NCBI GenBank assembly: GCA_021647585.1
Contig: JAKIUK010000008.1
Location: forward strand, 20,513 to 84,512
Source of the DNA: Methylococcaceae bacterium
Lineage (GTDB): Bacteria > Pseudomonadota > Gammaproteobacteria > Methylococcales > Methylomonadaceae
Length of the DNA stretch: 64,000 nt
Direction: 5' to 3'
Shown here: one piece after another, positions 1-9,148 of the stretch
Position numbering within the stretch: the first letter of the stretch is position 1
Layout: the number at the start of each line of letters is the position of its first letter
The notes under the pieces: model-generated
What the model saw: only the letters and a program-made list of their open reading frames with translations
Databases searched by the model: none
Told to the model about the DNA's origin: nothing
Position numbers and translations under genes: made by a program

Positions 1-1153
1 TTTGCACTCTTTTATCATTAAATGCGCCTTTATTCTCAGCAATTAAGCGCTGATTAACCACTTTCCCTTGTTCCATACGTGGCGTTTTAAATAACTCAAC
101 TAAATCGTGATCTAAATCCAGCAACAACACCTGTTTAGGATTCCATCGTAACACGTCCCTCACAGCCAACCCATCACCACCACCAATAATTAAAACCTTA
201 TCATGACGAGCTGATGCAGCAAGTGCCGGATAAGTCAGCATAGCATGATAAATATGCTCATCATTACTGGCAAACTGTGTTCTACCATTAATAAAAAAGG
301 TCAATACTGTTGGTTTAGTGGGGTCAGTAATCCGTTCGGTTATGACCAAATGCTGATATCGCGTGTTAACATGGTATACCACTTTATCCCGATATAACAT
401 ATCCTCCATCTCAGCGGCCCAATCAGAGCCATAACTAAAAACCTGCAATATCCAAAGTGCAACCACTGCATGACCCATAAGCAAATAGATCGCCGATGGA
501 ATCTTATCCCTGAATAAATAAAAAAATAAAAGACCGATCAATAGATTAACTGAGGCTGTTAATGCTCCTGCTAAAGAGACCTCTAATGACAACATCAAAA
601 AAACCCATAATAATGCACCGAAACCGGCGCCTAAATAATCAATACCATAAATAGATCCTGTATTATTTTTTAAGTGATCGGCATAAATTTGGTTACGAAT
701 TTCACCAATTAAAGGAATCTCCATTCCAATTAATGTACCTAATAGTGCTGCAACCAGATAAGGCATCCATTGCGCTATGGATTCAGCCGTTGCTACTAAA
801 CCACCTCTGGGGATTAAATCGGGAGGTATAGAGAATGTCTCGGCTAATATTTGTGGAAATAATGCGGCCAAAGAAAATACGCCACCTATAATTAACACGC
901 TGCTTGCCCCGATTAACGCCAGACACAACTCTAACCATGCAAATCCAGCAAAGGGGTTTTTTATTTTACGAGCCAAAAAAGATCCAACCCCCATAAAAAT
1001 CATCATCACCGAAATAATGCCATAAATAGCTTCTTCGACTGCGCCTAAAACCCGTCCCGCATAATGCGATAATAAATATTCATAAACTAAGCCACATCCA
1101 GCTCCGATAGCTAAAATACTTAGTACAGTCCAATCCAATTGTTTTTTTGACAA
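1..1153 (-). CDS. speE: Membrane-domain spermidine (polyamine) synthase, 3' end cut by window
   Basis: This is an aminopropyltransferase that would move the aminopropyl group of decarboxylated AdoMet onto putrescine. Reading the minus strand from a TTG at 1153 gives 384 open codons to the window edge. The first half is strongly hydrophobic with several membrane spans. The second half carries the spermidine-synthase signatures YQHLVITER, NGRTQFASNDEHIYHAML and the nucleotide-binding IIGGGDG near residue 325, followed by LLLDLDHDLV. The TTG is chosen because AAGG lies six bases upstream and the upstream ATG at 1183 runs into a stop after six codons. The gene is divergent from speD, which makes its co-substrate. 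The C-terminus lies outside the window. Family assignment is firm; substrate (spermidine or another polyamine) is inferred. Confidence 0.9.
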   Translation of the reverse strand, partial: MSKKQLDWTVLSILAIGAGCGLVYEYLLSHYAGRVLGAVEEAIYGIISVMMIFMGVGSFLARKIKNPFAGFAWLELCLALIGASSVLIIGGVFSLAALFPQILAETFSIPPDLIPRGGLVATAESIAQWMPYLVAALLGTLIGMEIPLIGEIRNQIYADHLKNNTGSIYGIDYLGAGFGALLWVFLMLSLEVSLAGALTASVNLLIGLLFFYLFRDKIPSAIYLLMGHAVVALWILQVFSYGSDWAAEMEDMLYRDKVVYHVNTRYQHLVITERITDPTKPTVLTFFINGRTQFASNDEHIYHAMLTYPALAASARHDKVLIIGGGDGLAVRDVLRWNPKQVLLLDLDHDLVELFKTPRMEQGKVVNQRLIAENKGAFNDKRVQ

Positions 1154-1306
1154 TGTTTTGCCTTAATTAATAGTGCTTTTCATAAAGGGATACCACTCAC
1201 ACAATATTTATACGATTGACAGTGGAGCGAATTTCATTTCAAAACTGAAATTTTTAACACACAATACTATGTTTAGATATGTTTTTTTACTCTTATCAGT
1301 TATGAT

Positions 1307-1702
1307 TTGCCGATTAAGCAAATCTTGAAAGTAGTTGTGGATAAAAAACATCTTAAAGCCTATGGAAATCATCTCATTATTGATCTCCATGGTGCAGGTC
1401 ATCTTGATGATATGAGTTTAATGAAAGCGGCTATTCATGACATTATTAAGCAAACTGGCACTACCTTGTTGTTTGAAAACTTTCATCATTTCCATCCCTC
1501 TGGTATTACTGGAATTGCGTGTCTTGCAGAATCACATATTTCTGTACATACTTGGCCAGAACAAAATTTTGCTGCCTTTGATGTTTTTATGTGCGGTAAG
1601 GCACAGCCAGAATTAGCGATTACAATACTAAAACATTATTTTGGTGGTACTGAAAACGTAACCGTACTAAAACGTGGTATTAAGGCAACTTGCAGCAAAT
1701 AA
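1307..1702 (+). CDS. speD: S-adenosylmethionine decarboxylase, prokaryotic class
   Basis: This pyruvoyl enzyme makes decarboxylated AdoMet for polyamine synthesis. The self-cleavage site is visible as ESHISVHTWPE, with Glu75-Ser76 as the scissile pair. His81 and Cys96 sit at +5 and +20 from the serine, the same spacing as Ser63, His68 and Cys83 of the Thermotoga enzyme. The 131-residue length fits the small prokaryotic class. The open frame begins at a TTG at 1307; the family usually starts just before the motif KAYGNHLIIDLHGA, so a GTG about ten codons further in is an alternative start. It is divergent from speE with about 150 bp between starts, which probably holds both promoters. Confidence 0.9.
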   Translation: MPIKQILKVVVDKKHLKAYGNHLIIDLHGAGHLDDMSLMKAAIHDIIKQTGTTLLFENFHHFHPSGITGIACLAESHISVHTWPEQNFAAFDVFMCGKAQPELAITILKHYFGGTENVTVLKRGIKATCSK

Positions 1703-1721
1703 TCTACCCATCCTGCTTGTC

Positions 1722-1835
1722 CTTTTGTCCGTATTCAGCGTTGTAACAACAGTTGCGTAGCCTGCTATGCGCTTTTTGCTACGCCTTGAAGACAAACAAA
1801 AATCCAGCGCAATCTGGTTAGATTATTTTTTACAG
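1722..1835. repeat. Dispersed structured repeat, family B copy 1
   Basis: On the minus strand this reads GATTTTTGTTTG, CAAGGCGTAGC, GCATAGCAGGCTACG, CAACGCTGAATACGGAC and ends in an A-rich stretch. The same order of blocks occurs at about 19811-19975 and, more diverged, at 34456-34616. It lies downstream of speD in a gene-free gap. Confidence 0.55.
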
Positions 1836-1934
1836 TTACCTAAGCCCATTGAAATATCAACAATTAGTCCTTATTAATACAACACTACATACAAAATAAT
1901 GCGTGTACTTTTTTATTCACAATAGGAAATAACT

Positions 1935-2357
1935 ATGAATAACAGCCTAGATAAAGTCCGAGCTGCTTTAGCTGACTACACTGCAGAAGATGGTAGCCAT
2001 TTTAGTGTCACTGCGACTGAAAACGAAGAGATTTCCATGCTGACTATCATCCGCGAAGATATTGAAGAATTTGCAATTCTTGCGACAGCGAGTGACAGTC
2101 AATTACTTTTTAATGTCGCCTTATTTGATAAAGGCCAAATTATTGATGGACAAGTCGCTGCATTAAATAAAATGATGCTAGAACTCAACATGGCGATGCC
2201 ACTATCCTCATTTGCGCTGACAGGTGCCCATTATTCAATTTTTGGGGCAATGTCTGTTGAGTCTGATGCAAGCCAAATACAAGAAGAAATCCTGGTTTTA
2301 TCAGAAAACATAATGGATGCTCTTGAAGTATGTCAAAACTTCTTAATTAAAGCCTAA
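1935..2357 (+). CDS. DUF2170 family protein (YjfI-like)
   Basis: This 140-residue soluble protein resembles E. coli YjfI (DUF2170), a family of unknown biochemical function. It is acidic, has no signal peptide or membrane span, and shows alternating strand and helix segments (residues around 34-75 read EISMLTIIREDIEEFAI and onward). It starts at an ATG with AGGAAA seven bases upstream. A PspA-like gene starts 13 bp downstream, the same order as E. coli yjfI-yjfJ, so the two probably act together in membrane stress. Family recognition is from sequence memory and context; function is not known. Confidence 0.75.
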   Translation: MNNSLDKVRAALADYTAEDGSHFSVTATENEEISMLTIIREDIEEFAILATASDSQLLFNVALFDKGQIIDGQVAALNKMMLELNMAMPLSSFALTGAHYSIFGAMSVESDASQIQEEILVLSENIMDALEVCQNFLIKA

Positions 2358-2369
2358 CTGGAGAATATT

Positions 2370-3053
2370 ATGGGATTTTTAAACAACGTATTTAAAACAA
2401 TCAAAGGTTATGGCAGTGAAGCAAATGATGCCTTTGTTGATGCACAGGGTATACGTATTATGGAACAAGAAATTCGAGATGCTGTAGAAAGTCAAAGTAA
2501 AGCAAATGAATCGCTTACCGATGTTATGGCTGAACAAAAAGGCATAGCTCGTAAAGTGAATGATTTAAAAGCTTCCGTTGATGAATATAGTGCAGCTATT
2601 GGTAAATTATTAGACTCTGGTAATGAAACGTTAGCGATGGAAACTGCAGAGAAACTGGCAGAACTGGAATCTGAACTCGATAGTAACCAAGCTGTATTAG
2701 ATTCATATAATGAGCAAGTTAAAGAGTTAAAGATTACTATTAAAGACTCGGCTAAACAAATTGAAGCGTTAAAACGAGAAGTTTCCATTGTCAAATCGAC
2801 TGAAGCTGCGCAAAAAGCCAGTGAAGCCACTGCTGCACAGTTTTCAGGCACTAATTCTTCACTTCGCTCAGCGTCAGCCTCAATGGAGCGTATTAAAGCA
2901 AAGCAACAAAAACGAAAAGATAAAATGAAATCAGCGCGTGAATTAGCCAAAGAAACAAATGGTGTCGAGCTCAAAGATAAACTTGCTGCAGCAGGTGTTA
3001 TCGGTAATCAATTGTCAGCAGCTTCTATTTTAGAACGATATAAAAAAAGCTGA
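2370..3053 (+). CDS. PspA/IM30 family protein (YjfJ-like)
   Basis: This 227-residue PspA/IM30 relative is expected to bind the inner face of the cytoplasmic membrane and form ESCRT-III-like assemblies. It starts MGFLNNVFKTIKGYG, the short amphipathic start typical of the family, then shows long charged heptad-rich helices from about residue 25 to 180. The C-terminal part contains a basic segment (KAKQQKRKDKMKSARE) and ends ASILERYKKS. A GGAGAA ribosome-binding site precedes the ATG. It follows a DUF2170 gene and is convergent with a rhomboid protease. No pspBC or pspF genes are nearby, so regulation is not the classical Psp circuit here. Confidence 0.85.
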   Translation: MGFLNNVFKTIKGYGSEANDAFVDAQGIRIMEQEIRDAVESQSKANESLTDVMAEQKGIARKVNDLKASVDEYSAAIGKLLDSGNETLAMETAEKLAELESELDSNQAVLDSYNEQVKELKITIKDSAKQIEALKREVSIVKSTEAAQKASEATAAQFSGTNSSLRSASASMERIKAKQQKRKDKMKSARELAKETNGVELKDKLAAAGVIGNQLSAASILERYKKS

Positions 3054-3063
3054 AAAAATCAAA

Positions 3064-3095
3064 CTGGAAGTATGGACAAGGCTTTATGCTTCCAG
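3064..3095 (+). terminator. Hairpin after pspA-like gene
   Basis: CTGGAAGTAT and ATGCTTCCAG form a ten-pair stem with one wobble, eleven bases past the stop codon of the PspA-like gene. There is no U-tract, so it may be an mRNA 3' end stabiliser and not an intrinsic terminator. Confidence 0.4.
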
Positions 3096-3130
3096 AAATA
3101 CAGACTCTATAAATGATTTTGTATAGCTAC

Positions 3131-3661
3131 CTAACTTTCCCTGTGATATAACCAAGACACGATAATTCCTGCAATAAAACCAAATAAATGTCCTTCCCAG
3201 GAAACCCCAACTTTTCCAGGAAAAATTCCAAATATCAGCCCACCATAAAAAAACATCAGTCCAATAGAAACGACGATGTATTTTAATTTCCGGGAAAACC
3301 ATCCTGACAATAACAAATATCCCCAAATACTGAAAATAAGACCCGATGCACCAATATGATTTGCACTGCGTCCGAACAGCCAAGTTAATGCTCCACCAAT
3401 AATTACCATTAGCATAACCTTGGTAAGCATTTTATTACCTTCTAACAACGCTAGAACGACAGCAAAGGAAACAAAACTAATTGAGTTTCCAATGAGATGA
3501 AATAATGAGCCGTGTAAAAAAGGTGCCGTAAAAATTCCAATCAGGCCTAATGTTGTTCTAGGCACTAACCCAAACTGTTGCAACGGTAATAACCATGAGG
3601 AGAAATAGCTGATCCACATAATTATTAGAATAGCTAAAATGATTTTGATTGACTGCTTCAA
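3131..3661 (-). CDS. Rhomboid family intramembrane serine protease
   Basis: A 176-residue polytopic membrane protein with the rhomboid catalytic dyad: Ser106 in GASG (residues 104-107) and His158 in WEGHLFGFIAG. The HGSLFHLIGN motif (residues 50-59) supplies the conserved His and Asn of TM2. It is close to the minimal six-helix core with no cytoplasmic domain, so it is shorter than GlpG. Substrates are not known. It is convergent with the DUF2170-PspA pair and preceded by a gene-free stretch, so it is probably a single-gene unit. The ATG start gives a plausible first membrane helix at residues 7-24. Confidence 0.88.
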   Translation of the reverse strand: MKQSIKIILAILIIMWISYFSSWLLPLQQFGLVPRTTLGLIGIFTAPFLHGSLFHLIGNSISFVSFAVVLALLEGNKMLTKVMLMVIIGGALTWLFGRSANHIGASGLIFSIWGYLLLSGWFSRKLKYIVVSIGLMFFYGGLIFGIFPGKVGVSWEGHLFGFIAGIIVSWLYHRES

Positions 3662-3807
3662 TTAAATTCACTCATTTTAGTGACCATAAGATTGATTTCT
3701 TTTCAAATATTAACATTTTACAATACGGGTCATACTGATATATCGGTATTTTTAATTAGCATATTAAAATATACTTTTTTATGTGGCGTTTTTTTAATAC
3801 CTTTTCA

Positions 3808-4014
3808 CTACAGATCCTCTTTACAGCCAAATTCCTCCCCCCATTTCTTACACCATTTTATTCGTATGTCTTCTGCATCACATATCTGGATGATCAACTC
3901 TCGACATCGCTGCTGAATATCTCCTCTCAGAACAAGGTCTCTATATTTAGTAACCCAAACTATATGTACTAAAAGAATACTTATTGTACGACCACTTTGC
4001 CTCTGTTCTTTCAT
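3808..4014 (-). pseudogene. IS200/IS605-type tnpA, N-terminal fragment
   Basis: The open frame has the N-terminal signature of the HUH single-strand transposase (HIVWVTKYRDLVLRG, then RCRELIIQICDAEDIRI). After about 53 residues it departs into WCKKWGEEF and stops, before the HUH pair and the catalytic tyrosine. It therefore cannot be active. The flanking run at about 4040-4070 (CTAAAGCCTTGCACTAAAGT) resembles the ends of this IS group. A complementary C-terminal fragment of the same kind of gene lies at about 42968-43189. Confidence 0.75.
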
Positions 4015-4109
4015 CCGTTAAGCTTAACACATGTGTAGCAGCTAAAGCCTTGCACTAAAGTACATAGTTTTAACTAGTGATTTGAGACAATAAACAGTGG
4101 CTGCTTGCT

Positions 4110-4603
4110 TTATTCTGATTCAAACAGTACATCCTGTGCCAGTTCAGGAACTTTGGCATATATCACTAGATGACCAATCTCGTGTAAAAGTCCTGCTGTA
4201 AAGAGTCGTTCACATGCTGAAAGCATGCATTTCTTTACCAACAATCTTGCAGTTATGCCACAGTAGATACTACTGCGCCAAAATATTTCTTGATTTATCA
4301 CAACTGCCGGAATCCCTGAAAATGCTCGAATAGCCAAGCTGCTCAATAGTAGCTCATGTAATTGTATTCCCCAATCAGGGATATCGCTTGCTTAACCGTA
4401 TGTGCTTTACGTGCATAGCCAAAAAAACGGCTATTGGCAATTCTTATGATGCGTGCAGCCAATGCGTTATCGAGATTTATAACTTTTACAAAATCGTCTA
4501 TTCTAGCCTTGGGTGTAATTACCAGTCTACTGATATGATGATAAACATCTGGCAATGTTATGTGTTCTGCAACGCTTATCACCAGATTATGAGCAGGAGT
4601 CAT
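4110..4603 (-). pseudogene. HDOD-domain protein, frameshifted and truncated
   Basis: Two overlapping minus-strand frames together encode an HDOD-like signalling domain. The first (4603 to about 4360) contains VINLDNALAARIIRIANS, RFFGYARKAHTVKQAISLIG and then reads into a stop. The second continues the family sequence in another frame (SLAIRAFSGIPAV, then GLLHEIGHLVIYAKVPE). The frame changes at the GGGG run near 4370, so one base gained or lost explains it. Even rejoined, the product would be about 165 residues, shorter than a full 250-300-residue HDOD protein, so this is a decayed gene unless the shift is a sequencing error. Confidence 0.7.
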
Positions 4604-4612
4604 ATGAATATC

Positions 4613-4665
4613 TAACTCCTAATATTAAGCCACCGGCTCTGCCGGTGGCTTAATATTAGGAGTTA
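4613..4665. repeat. Perfect 25-bp-arm palindrome
   Basis: The left arm (4613-4637) and the right arm (4641-4665) are perfect reverse complements around a three-base TCT loop. The core is TTAAGCCACCGGC / GCCGGTGGCTTAA. It sits just upstream of the HDOD relic. It has no U-tract. It looks like a mobile hairpin or a strong RNA stem. Confidence 0.8.
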
Positions 4666-4698
4666 ACCTACAAACGCTAAAACCGAGAGTAAGCTGTG

Positions 4699-4735
4699 AC
4701 CCTAGAAAAACCAGTTGGATCATGGTTTCTAGGGT
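4699..4735. repeat. Small hairpin related to a scattered motif
   Basis: ACCCTAGAAA and TTTCTAGGGT pair around a loop holding AACCA and TGGTT, which can also pair. The left half CTAGAAAAACCAGTT recurs with small changes at about 37752-37767 and 49291-49306. Confidence 0.45.
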
Positions 4736-4853
4736 GATGGATTAATAGTCATAAACCCTATCGAACTTAAATGAACTAATAACAACTAATAATTTCTAAC
4801 GCATAAGGTTAGAAAGTGTTCCTTCCTTAACCTATTGATTGGGAGAATCTTCT

Positions 4854-6032
4854 ATGGAGTCACTCTTTCATTCATTATTGATGCTAATGCTGGTCGTTTG
4901 GAGCGTAGCCGTGGTTATGCGAAAAATTGGCTTACCAACGATTATGGGTGAGTTGATTATGGGGGTTGTAATCGGCCCGGCGGTGTTCGGTTGGGTCACA
5001 CCCAATGAAGTAATAGAAACCTTGGCGCATATTGGTATCTTTTTTCTTATGTTACATACTGGCGTTGAAACCGAGCCCGGTGAATTTTATAACGCTGTAA
5101 AAGACTCTTTTGGTATTGCTTTAGTCGGAGCCATCGTCCCTTTTTCGGTTAGCATGGGAGTAGCCTTAGCATTTGGCTATAATATGGTTGCTTCAGTTTT
5201 TGTCGGATTAACCATGACAGCCACGGCAGTTGTAATAACCCTTAAGATGCTTAGAGATCTGGGCTTTCAAGATACGCGCATATCGAGAATAATTGTTACA
5301 ACTTGTGTAGTCGATGATTTACTCACCATGATTTTTTTTAGTTTCGTGCTGGGTTACCTAAGTGGAGACACTGTGGATATTAACCACGTAATGATTATTA
5401 CAGGAAAAGTGATACTATTCTTTACTGTAACTCTTGGCATAGGTTTATTAATCTATCCACGTCTGACTTTTCCATTTAAAAGCAAACAAGGTAAAGGCTT
5501 TACCTTTATTTTAGTCCTCGGCTTTGCAGCCGGGCAATTTGCAGAAAACCTGGGACTGCATTTTAGTATTGGTGCCTATTTTGCCGGATTATTTTTTGAA
5601 GAAAAAGTAGTCAATAAAAGACTGTTTAATATAGTAAACGATAGACTTTACGCCCTTTCCTATTCATTTCTTGGTCCTATTTTTTTTATCTCGGTAGGCT
5701 TTCACATTACTTTTGATCTGTCCATTGTTTTAATCTGGTTTTTAATCTCTTTAACACTTGCCGTCAGTATCGGTCAGATTTTAAGTGCAGGACTGATGGC
5801 CAAACGTAAACATTTCAACTGGATTGAATCACTTACCATTGGAGTCGGTCATTGTGCCCGTGCAGAAATGGCATTTATCATTGCCTCGCTGGGCTTAGAA
5901 ATGGGGGCTTTAGATAAAAATATTTTTTCGGTTCTGGTATTCACCGCCTTTTTATTGAATCTGGCAACACCCTTAATGCTTAAAGGCTGTGCCAAATTAT
6001 TAGAGAGACATCCTGCACATTGGGAATATTGA
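4854..6032 (+). CDS. Cation:proton antiporter, CPA2 (NapA/KefB-like) family
   Basis: A roughly 392-residue inner-membrane antiporter with about 12 hydrophobic spans. Family features are the early KIGLPTIMGELIMGVVIGP segment, the FLMLHTGVE region and the ITLKMLRDLGF helix, followed by the VVDDLL Asp-Asp motif of the ion-binding site around residue 147. It lacks the C-terminal RCK/TrkA domain of Kef proteins. The ATG at 4854 is preferred over a TTG fifteen bases upstream because GGGAGA sits just before it. The stop is one base before the putA start, so the two are translationally coupled and may share a role in salt or proline handling. The transported ion (Na+ or K+) cannot be told from sequence. 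Confidence 0.85.
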   Translation: MESLFHSLLMLMLVVWSVAVVMRKIGLPTIMGELIMGVVIGPAVFGWVTPNEVIETLAHIGIFFLMLHTGVETEPGEFYNAVKDSFGIALVGAIVPFSVSMGVALAFGYNMVASVFVGLTMTATAVVITLKMLRDLGFQDTRISRIIVTTCVVDDLLTMIFFSFVLGYLSGDTVDINHVMIITGKVILFFTVTLGIGLLIYPRLTFPFKSKQGKGFTFILVLGFAAGQFAENLGLHFSIGAYFAGLFFEEKVVNKRLFNIVNDRLYALSYSFLGPIFFISVGFHITFDLSIVLIWFLISLTLAVSIGQILSAGLMAKRKHFNWIESLTIGVGHCARAEMAFIIASLGLEMGALDKNIFSVLVFTAFLLNLATPLMLKGCAKLLERHPAHWEY

Positions 6033-6033
6033 A

Positions 6034-9000
6034 ATGAAATCTATAGTCGATAATTTTCGCAGTAAAATTAATCAGGCTTATCTGGCTGATGAATCTGACA
6101 TGATCAACACATTATTGGCCTATCTGGATGATTATGATGCAACAGCAATCCATCACCGGGCCTATTCATTAGTTTCAGCGATCAGAGCTAATAAAAACCA
6201 ACAAACACTGGTTGAAGCTTTTTTACACGAATACCAGCTTAATTCTGAAGAAGGCATCGTTTTGATGGGAATTGCTGAAGCTTTATTACGCATCCCTGAT
6301 CACTATACTCAAGATTTGTTTTTACAGGAAAAATTAACTGATGCTGATTGGCATCAACATCTGTTTCACAGTGATTCTTTGTTGGTCAATTTTTCAACTC
6401 GGGCACTCGACATTACTAGAAAAATTGAACAACAATTTAAGCAAAATGAAGCCGATCATCAACAGGTTTTTTCTCGATTATCTGCTCGACTAGGCCTGCC
6501 ATTAATACGTAGTGCATTAAAACAAGCCATGCAGCAATTAGCTTACCAATTTGTTATTGCTGAAACTATTGAAAAAGCATGGGTTCAAGCTAGCCTGCAA
6601 TCAGATTATCTATACTCTTTTGATATGTTAGGTGAAGCGGCTTTAACCGCAAGCGAAGCTGAACGTTATCTGGGAGCCTATGCACAGGCTATTAAGCATT
6701 TAGCTAAACAGGCTAAAGCAAATGATCCTTGTAGCAATCCGGGGATTTCCATTAAATTATCCGCTCTTTGTCCAAGATACCAACCGTTACAACATAAACA
6801 AGCGGTTCAACAAATTAGCAGCAAACTTTTATTTCTGGCAAAAAAAGCGCGGGCTGCAAATATAAATATCACTGTCGATGCAGAAGAATCAGAACGTCTG
6901 GAAATGTCACTGGATATTTTTAGCAATGTAATTTCTACTCCAGCTATACAAGGTTGGTCTGGATTTGGAATAGCTATACAGGCCTACCAAAAAAGAGCCA
7001 TCAACACACTTCATTTCTTGGCAGAATTAGCCAATTCACAGCATTGTATAATACCAATCCGCCTGGTAAAAGGTGCATATTGGGATAGTGAAATTAAACG
7101 CGCTCAAATTAATGGCTTGAAAGACTATCCAGTTTTTACCCATAAAACAGCCACTGATATCTCTTATTTAGCTTGTGCCAAACTAATTCTTGCTAATACT
7201 GAGCACTTTTATCCACAATTTGCTACCCATAATGCTCACACCGTTGCTACCATTTTAGAGCTAGGAAAAAAACACCCTGGCTATGAGTTTCAGCGTTTAC
7301 ATGGTATGGGTGAACAGCTATATAAACAATTACTAAAACATGGCAAAGGAAAAATTACTTGTCGTATCTATGCACCGGTAGGAAATTATCAGGAGTTATT
7401 ACCTTATCTGGTTAGACGTTTATTAGAAAATGGTGCCAATACTTCATTTATTAATCAGCTTGAAAATCCAGACATCAGAATTGAAAAAGTTATTGCTGAT
7501 CCAGTTGCTCATTTGAAAAAGATGGCTAAGTTGCCTACACATTGTGTGTTACCTAAATATTTATTTGGCAAACAAAGGCTTAACTCAGAAGGAATAAACT
7601 TAGCTGATCAACAAGTTTTAACTGTATTACAGCAAGCTCTGGAGCAACTAAAAACGCAAACATGGCATGCCACTCCCCTGATCAATGGACAAGCTATTAC
7701 CGGACATAAACATAAAATTAGCAATCCGGCAAATAGTCAGCAGACCGTTGGGAGCATTATATTCAGTGATCAAAAAGTAATTGAAGCAGCTATTAACGTA
7801 GCCTCTTCAGCATTCAAACTCTGGCGGTTATCGGTTGTGAAACAGCGAGCCAGTTATCTAAATAAGGCGGCTGAACTACTGGAACAAAACAGATTTGAAC
7901 TGGTTGCACTGTGCGTACGTGAAGCAGGAAAAACAATTAAAGATGCATTGGCAGAAATTCGTGAAGCCATAGATTTTTGCCGGTATTATGCACAATCTGC
8001 CATTGAGCTATTTGAACAACCCTTAACACTAAATGGCCCTACAGGGGAAACTAACCAGCTTTATCATTATGGCCGAGGCGTATTTGTCTGCATCAGTCCA
8101 TGGAATTTTCCCATTGCAATTTTTATGGGTCAGATTACCGCTGCATTAGCTAGCGGAAATACGGTGATCGCCAAGCCAGCCAGCCAAACACCTTTAGTGG
8201 CTATGCGCTGTATTCAATTATTACATCAGGCAGGTATTCCTGAAGATGTGCTGCAATTTGTACCAGGCGATGGTGTCAGTATAGGTAAGTATTTATTATC
8301 AGATAATAGAATTGCAGGGGTAGCATTTACCGGTTCCTTAACCACAGCCCGCAACATAAACCAACAACTTGCCAAACATCTCAGCATTATTCCTTTAATC
8401 GCTGAAACCGGGGGCCAAAACGTAATGATTGCTGATAGCTCAGCCTATAGTGAACAACTAATACAAGATGCCGTAGAATCTGCGTTTAACAGTGCTGGCC
8501 AACGTTGTTCGGCGTTACGGGTTTTATTTATTCCTCATTCTGTGGCAGATAATATTATTACCAGAATCATTGGTGTGATGCAGCAATTAATCATATCTGA
8601 TCCTCAGTGCTACGAAACAGATTGTGGACCGGTAATTAACTCAAGTGCGGTTAAACAACTGACGGACCATGTAGATATCATGCGCAAACAAGCAACGATT
8701 TTGTTTCAGGCAACGATAAAAAGACATCAGCAGAGTTCCTGTTTTTTCCCACCCACTTTGATTGAACTGACGTCAATATCGCAACTTACAGAAGAGAACT
8801 TCGGCCCTGTATTACATATCATCCGATATCAAACTAGCGAACTTAATCGGATTGTAGACGATATTAATGCCAGCGGTTATGGTTTAACACTAGGTATACA
8901 CAGTCGCATAAACAGTACCATCAACAACATCACTAACAATAGTAAAGTGGGTAATATTTATGTTAATCGTAATATGATTTCTGCTGTAGTTGGGGTTCAG

Positions 9001-9147
9001 CCTTTCGGCGGTATGGGATTGTCAGGCACTGGACCCAAGGCGGGAGGACCTCATTATTTACTCCGTTTTGTCAGTGAACAAACGGTAACCACTAATACTG
9101 CTGCCATAGGAGGAAATACCAGCTTACTGGCTCAAAAATTAGAATAG
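6034..9147 (+). CDS. putA: Bifunctional proline dehydrogenase / L-glutamate-gamma-semialdehyde dehydrogenase
   Basis: This 1037-residue enzyme oxidises proline to glutamate in two steps with FAD and NAD. The N-terminal half shows the proline dehydrogenase barrel (IRLVKGAYWDSEIKRAQ, and RLHGMGEQLY). The C-terminal half is an aldehyde dehydrogenase with CISPWNFPIAIF, the general-base region IAETGGQNVMI and catalytic Cys near residue 825 in AGQRCSALRVLF. The length matches minimalist PutA; the DNA-binding ribbon-helix-helix domain of E. coli PutA is absent, so it should not repress its own operon. It starts one base after the antiporter stop and converges with a V4R-like gene. Confidence 0.95.
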   Translation: MKSIVDNFRSKINQAYLADESDMINTLLAYLDDYDATAIHHRAYSLVSAIRANKNQQTLVEAFLHEYQLNSEEGIVLMGIAEALLRIPDHYTQDLFLQEKLTDADWHQHLFHSDSLLVNFSTRALDITRKIEQQFKQNEADHQQVFSRLSARLGLPLIRSALKQAMQQLAYQFVIAETIEKAWVQASLQSDYLYSFDMLGEAALTASEAERYLGAYAQAIKHLAKQAKANDPCSNPGISIKLSALCPRYQPLQHKQAVQQISSKLLFLAKKARAANINITVDAEESERLEMSLDIFSNVISTPAIQGWSGFGIAIQAYQKRAINTLHFLAELANSQHCIIPIRLVKGAYWDSEIKRAQINGLKDYPVFTHKTATDISYLACAKLILANTEHFYPQFATHNAHTVATILELGKKHPGYEFQRLHGMGEQLYKQLLKHGKGKITCRIYAPVGNYQELLPYLVRRLLENGANTSFINQLENPDIRIEKVIADPVAHLKKMAKLPTHCVLPKYLFGKQRLNSEGINLADQQVLTVLQQALEQLKTQTWHATPLINGQAITGHKHKISNPANSQQTVGSIIFSDQKVIEAAINVASSAFKLWRLSVVKQRASYLNKAAELLEQNRFELVALCVREAGKTIKDALAEIREAIDFCRYYAQSAIELFEQPLTLNGPTGETNQLYHYGRGVFVCISPWNFPIAIFMGQITAALASGNTVIAKPASQTPLVAMRCIQLLHQAGIPEDVLQFVPGDGVSIGKYLLSDNRIAGVAFTGSLTTARNINQQLAKHLSIIPLIAETGGQNVMIADSSAYSEQLIQDAVESAFNSAGQRCSALRVLFIPHSVADNIITRIIGVMQQLIISDPQCYETDCGPVINSSAVKQLTDHVDIMRKQATILFQATIKRHQQSSCFFPPTLIELTSISQLTEENFGPVLHIIRYQTSELNRIVDDINASGYGLTLGIHSRINSTINNITNNSKVGNIYVNRNMISAVVGVQPFGGMGLSGTGPKAGGPHYLLRFVSEQTVTTNTAAIGGNTSLLAQKLE

Positions 9148-9148
9148 A

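Noticed and set aside
777..1025. 82-codon plus-strand frame
   Set aside because: It lies antisense to the membrane domain of speE, which has strong family motifs; it is a shadow.
2492..2974. 160-codon minus-strand frame
   Set aside because: Antisense to the coiled-coil part of the PspA-like gene; serine-rich composition is what reverse reading of such repeats gives.
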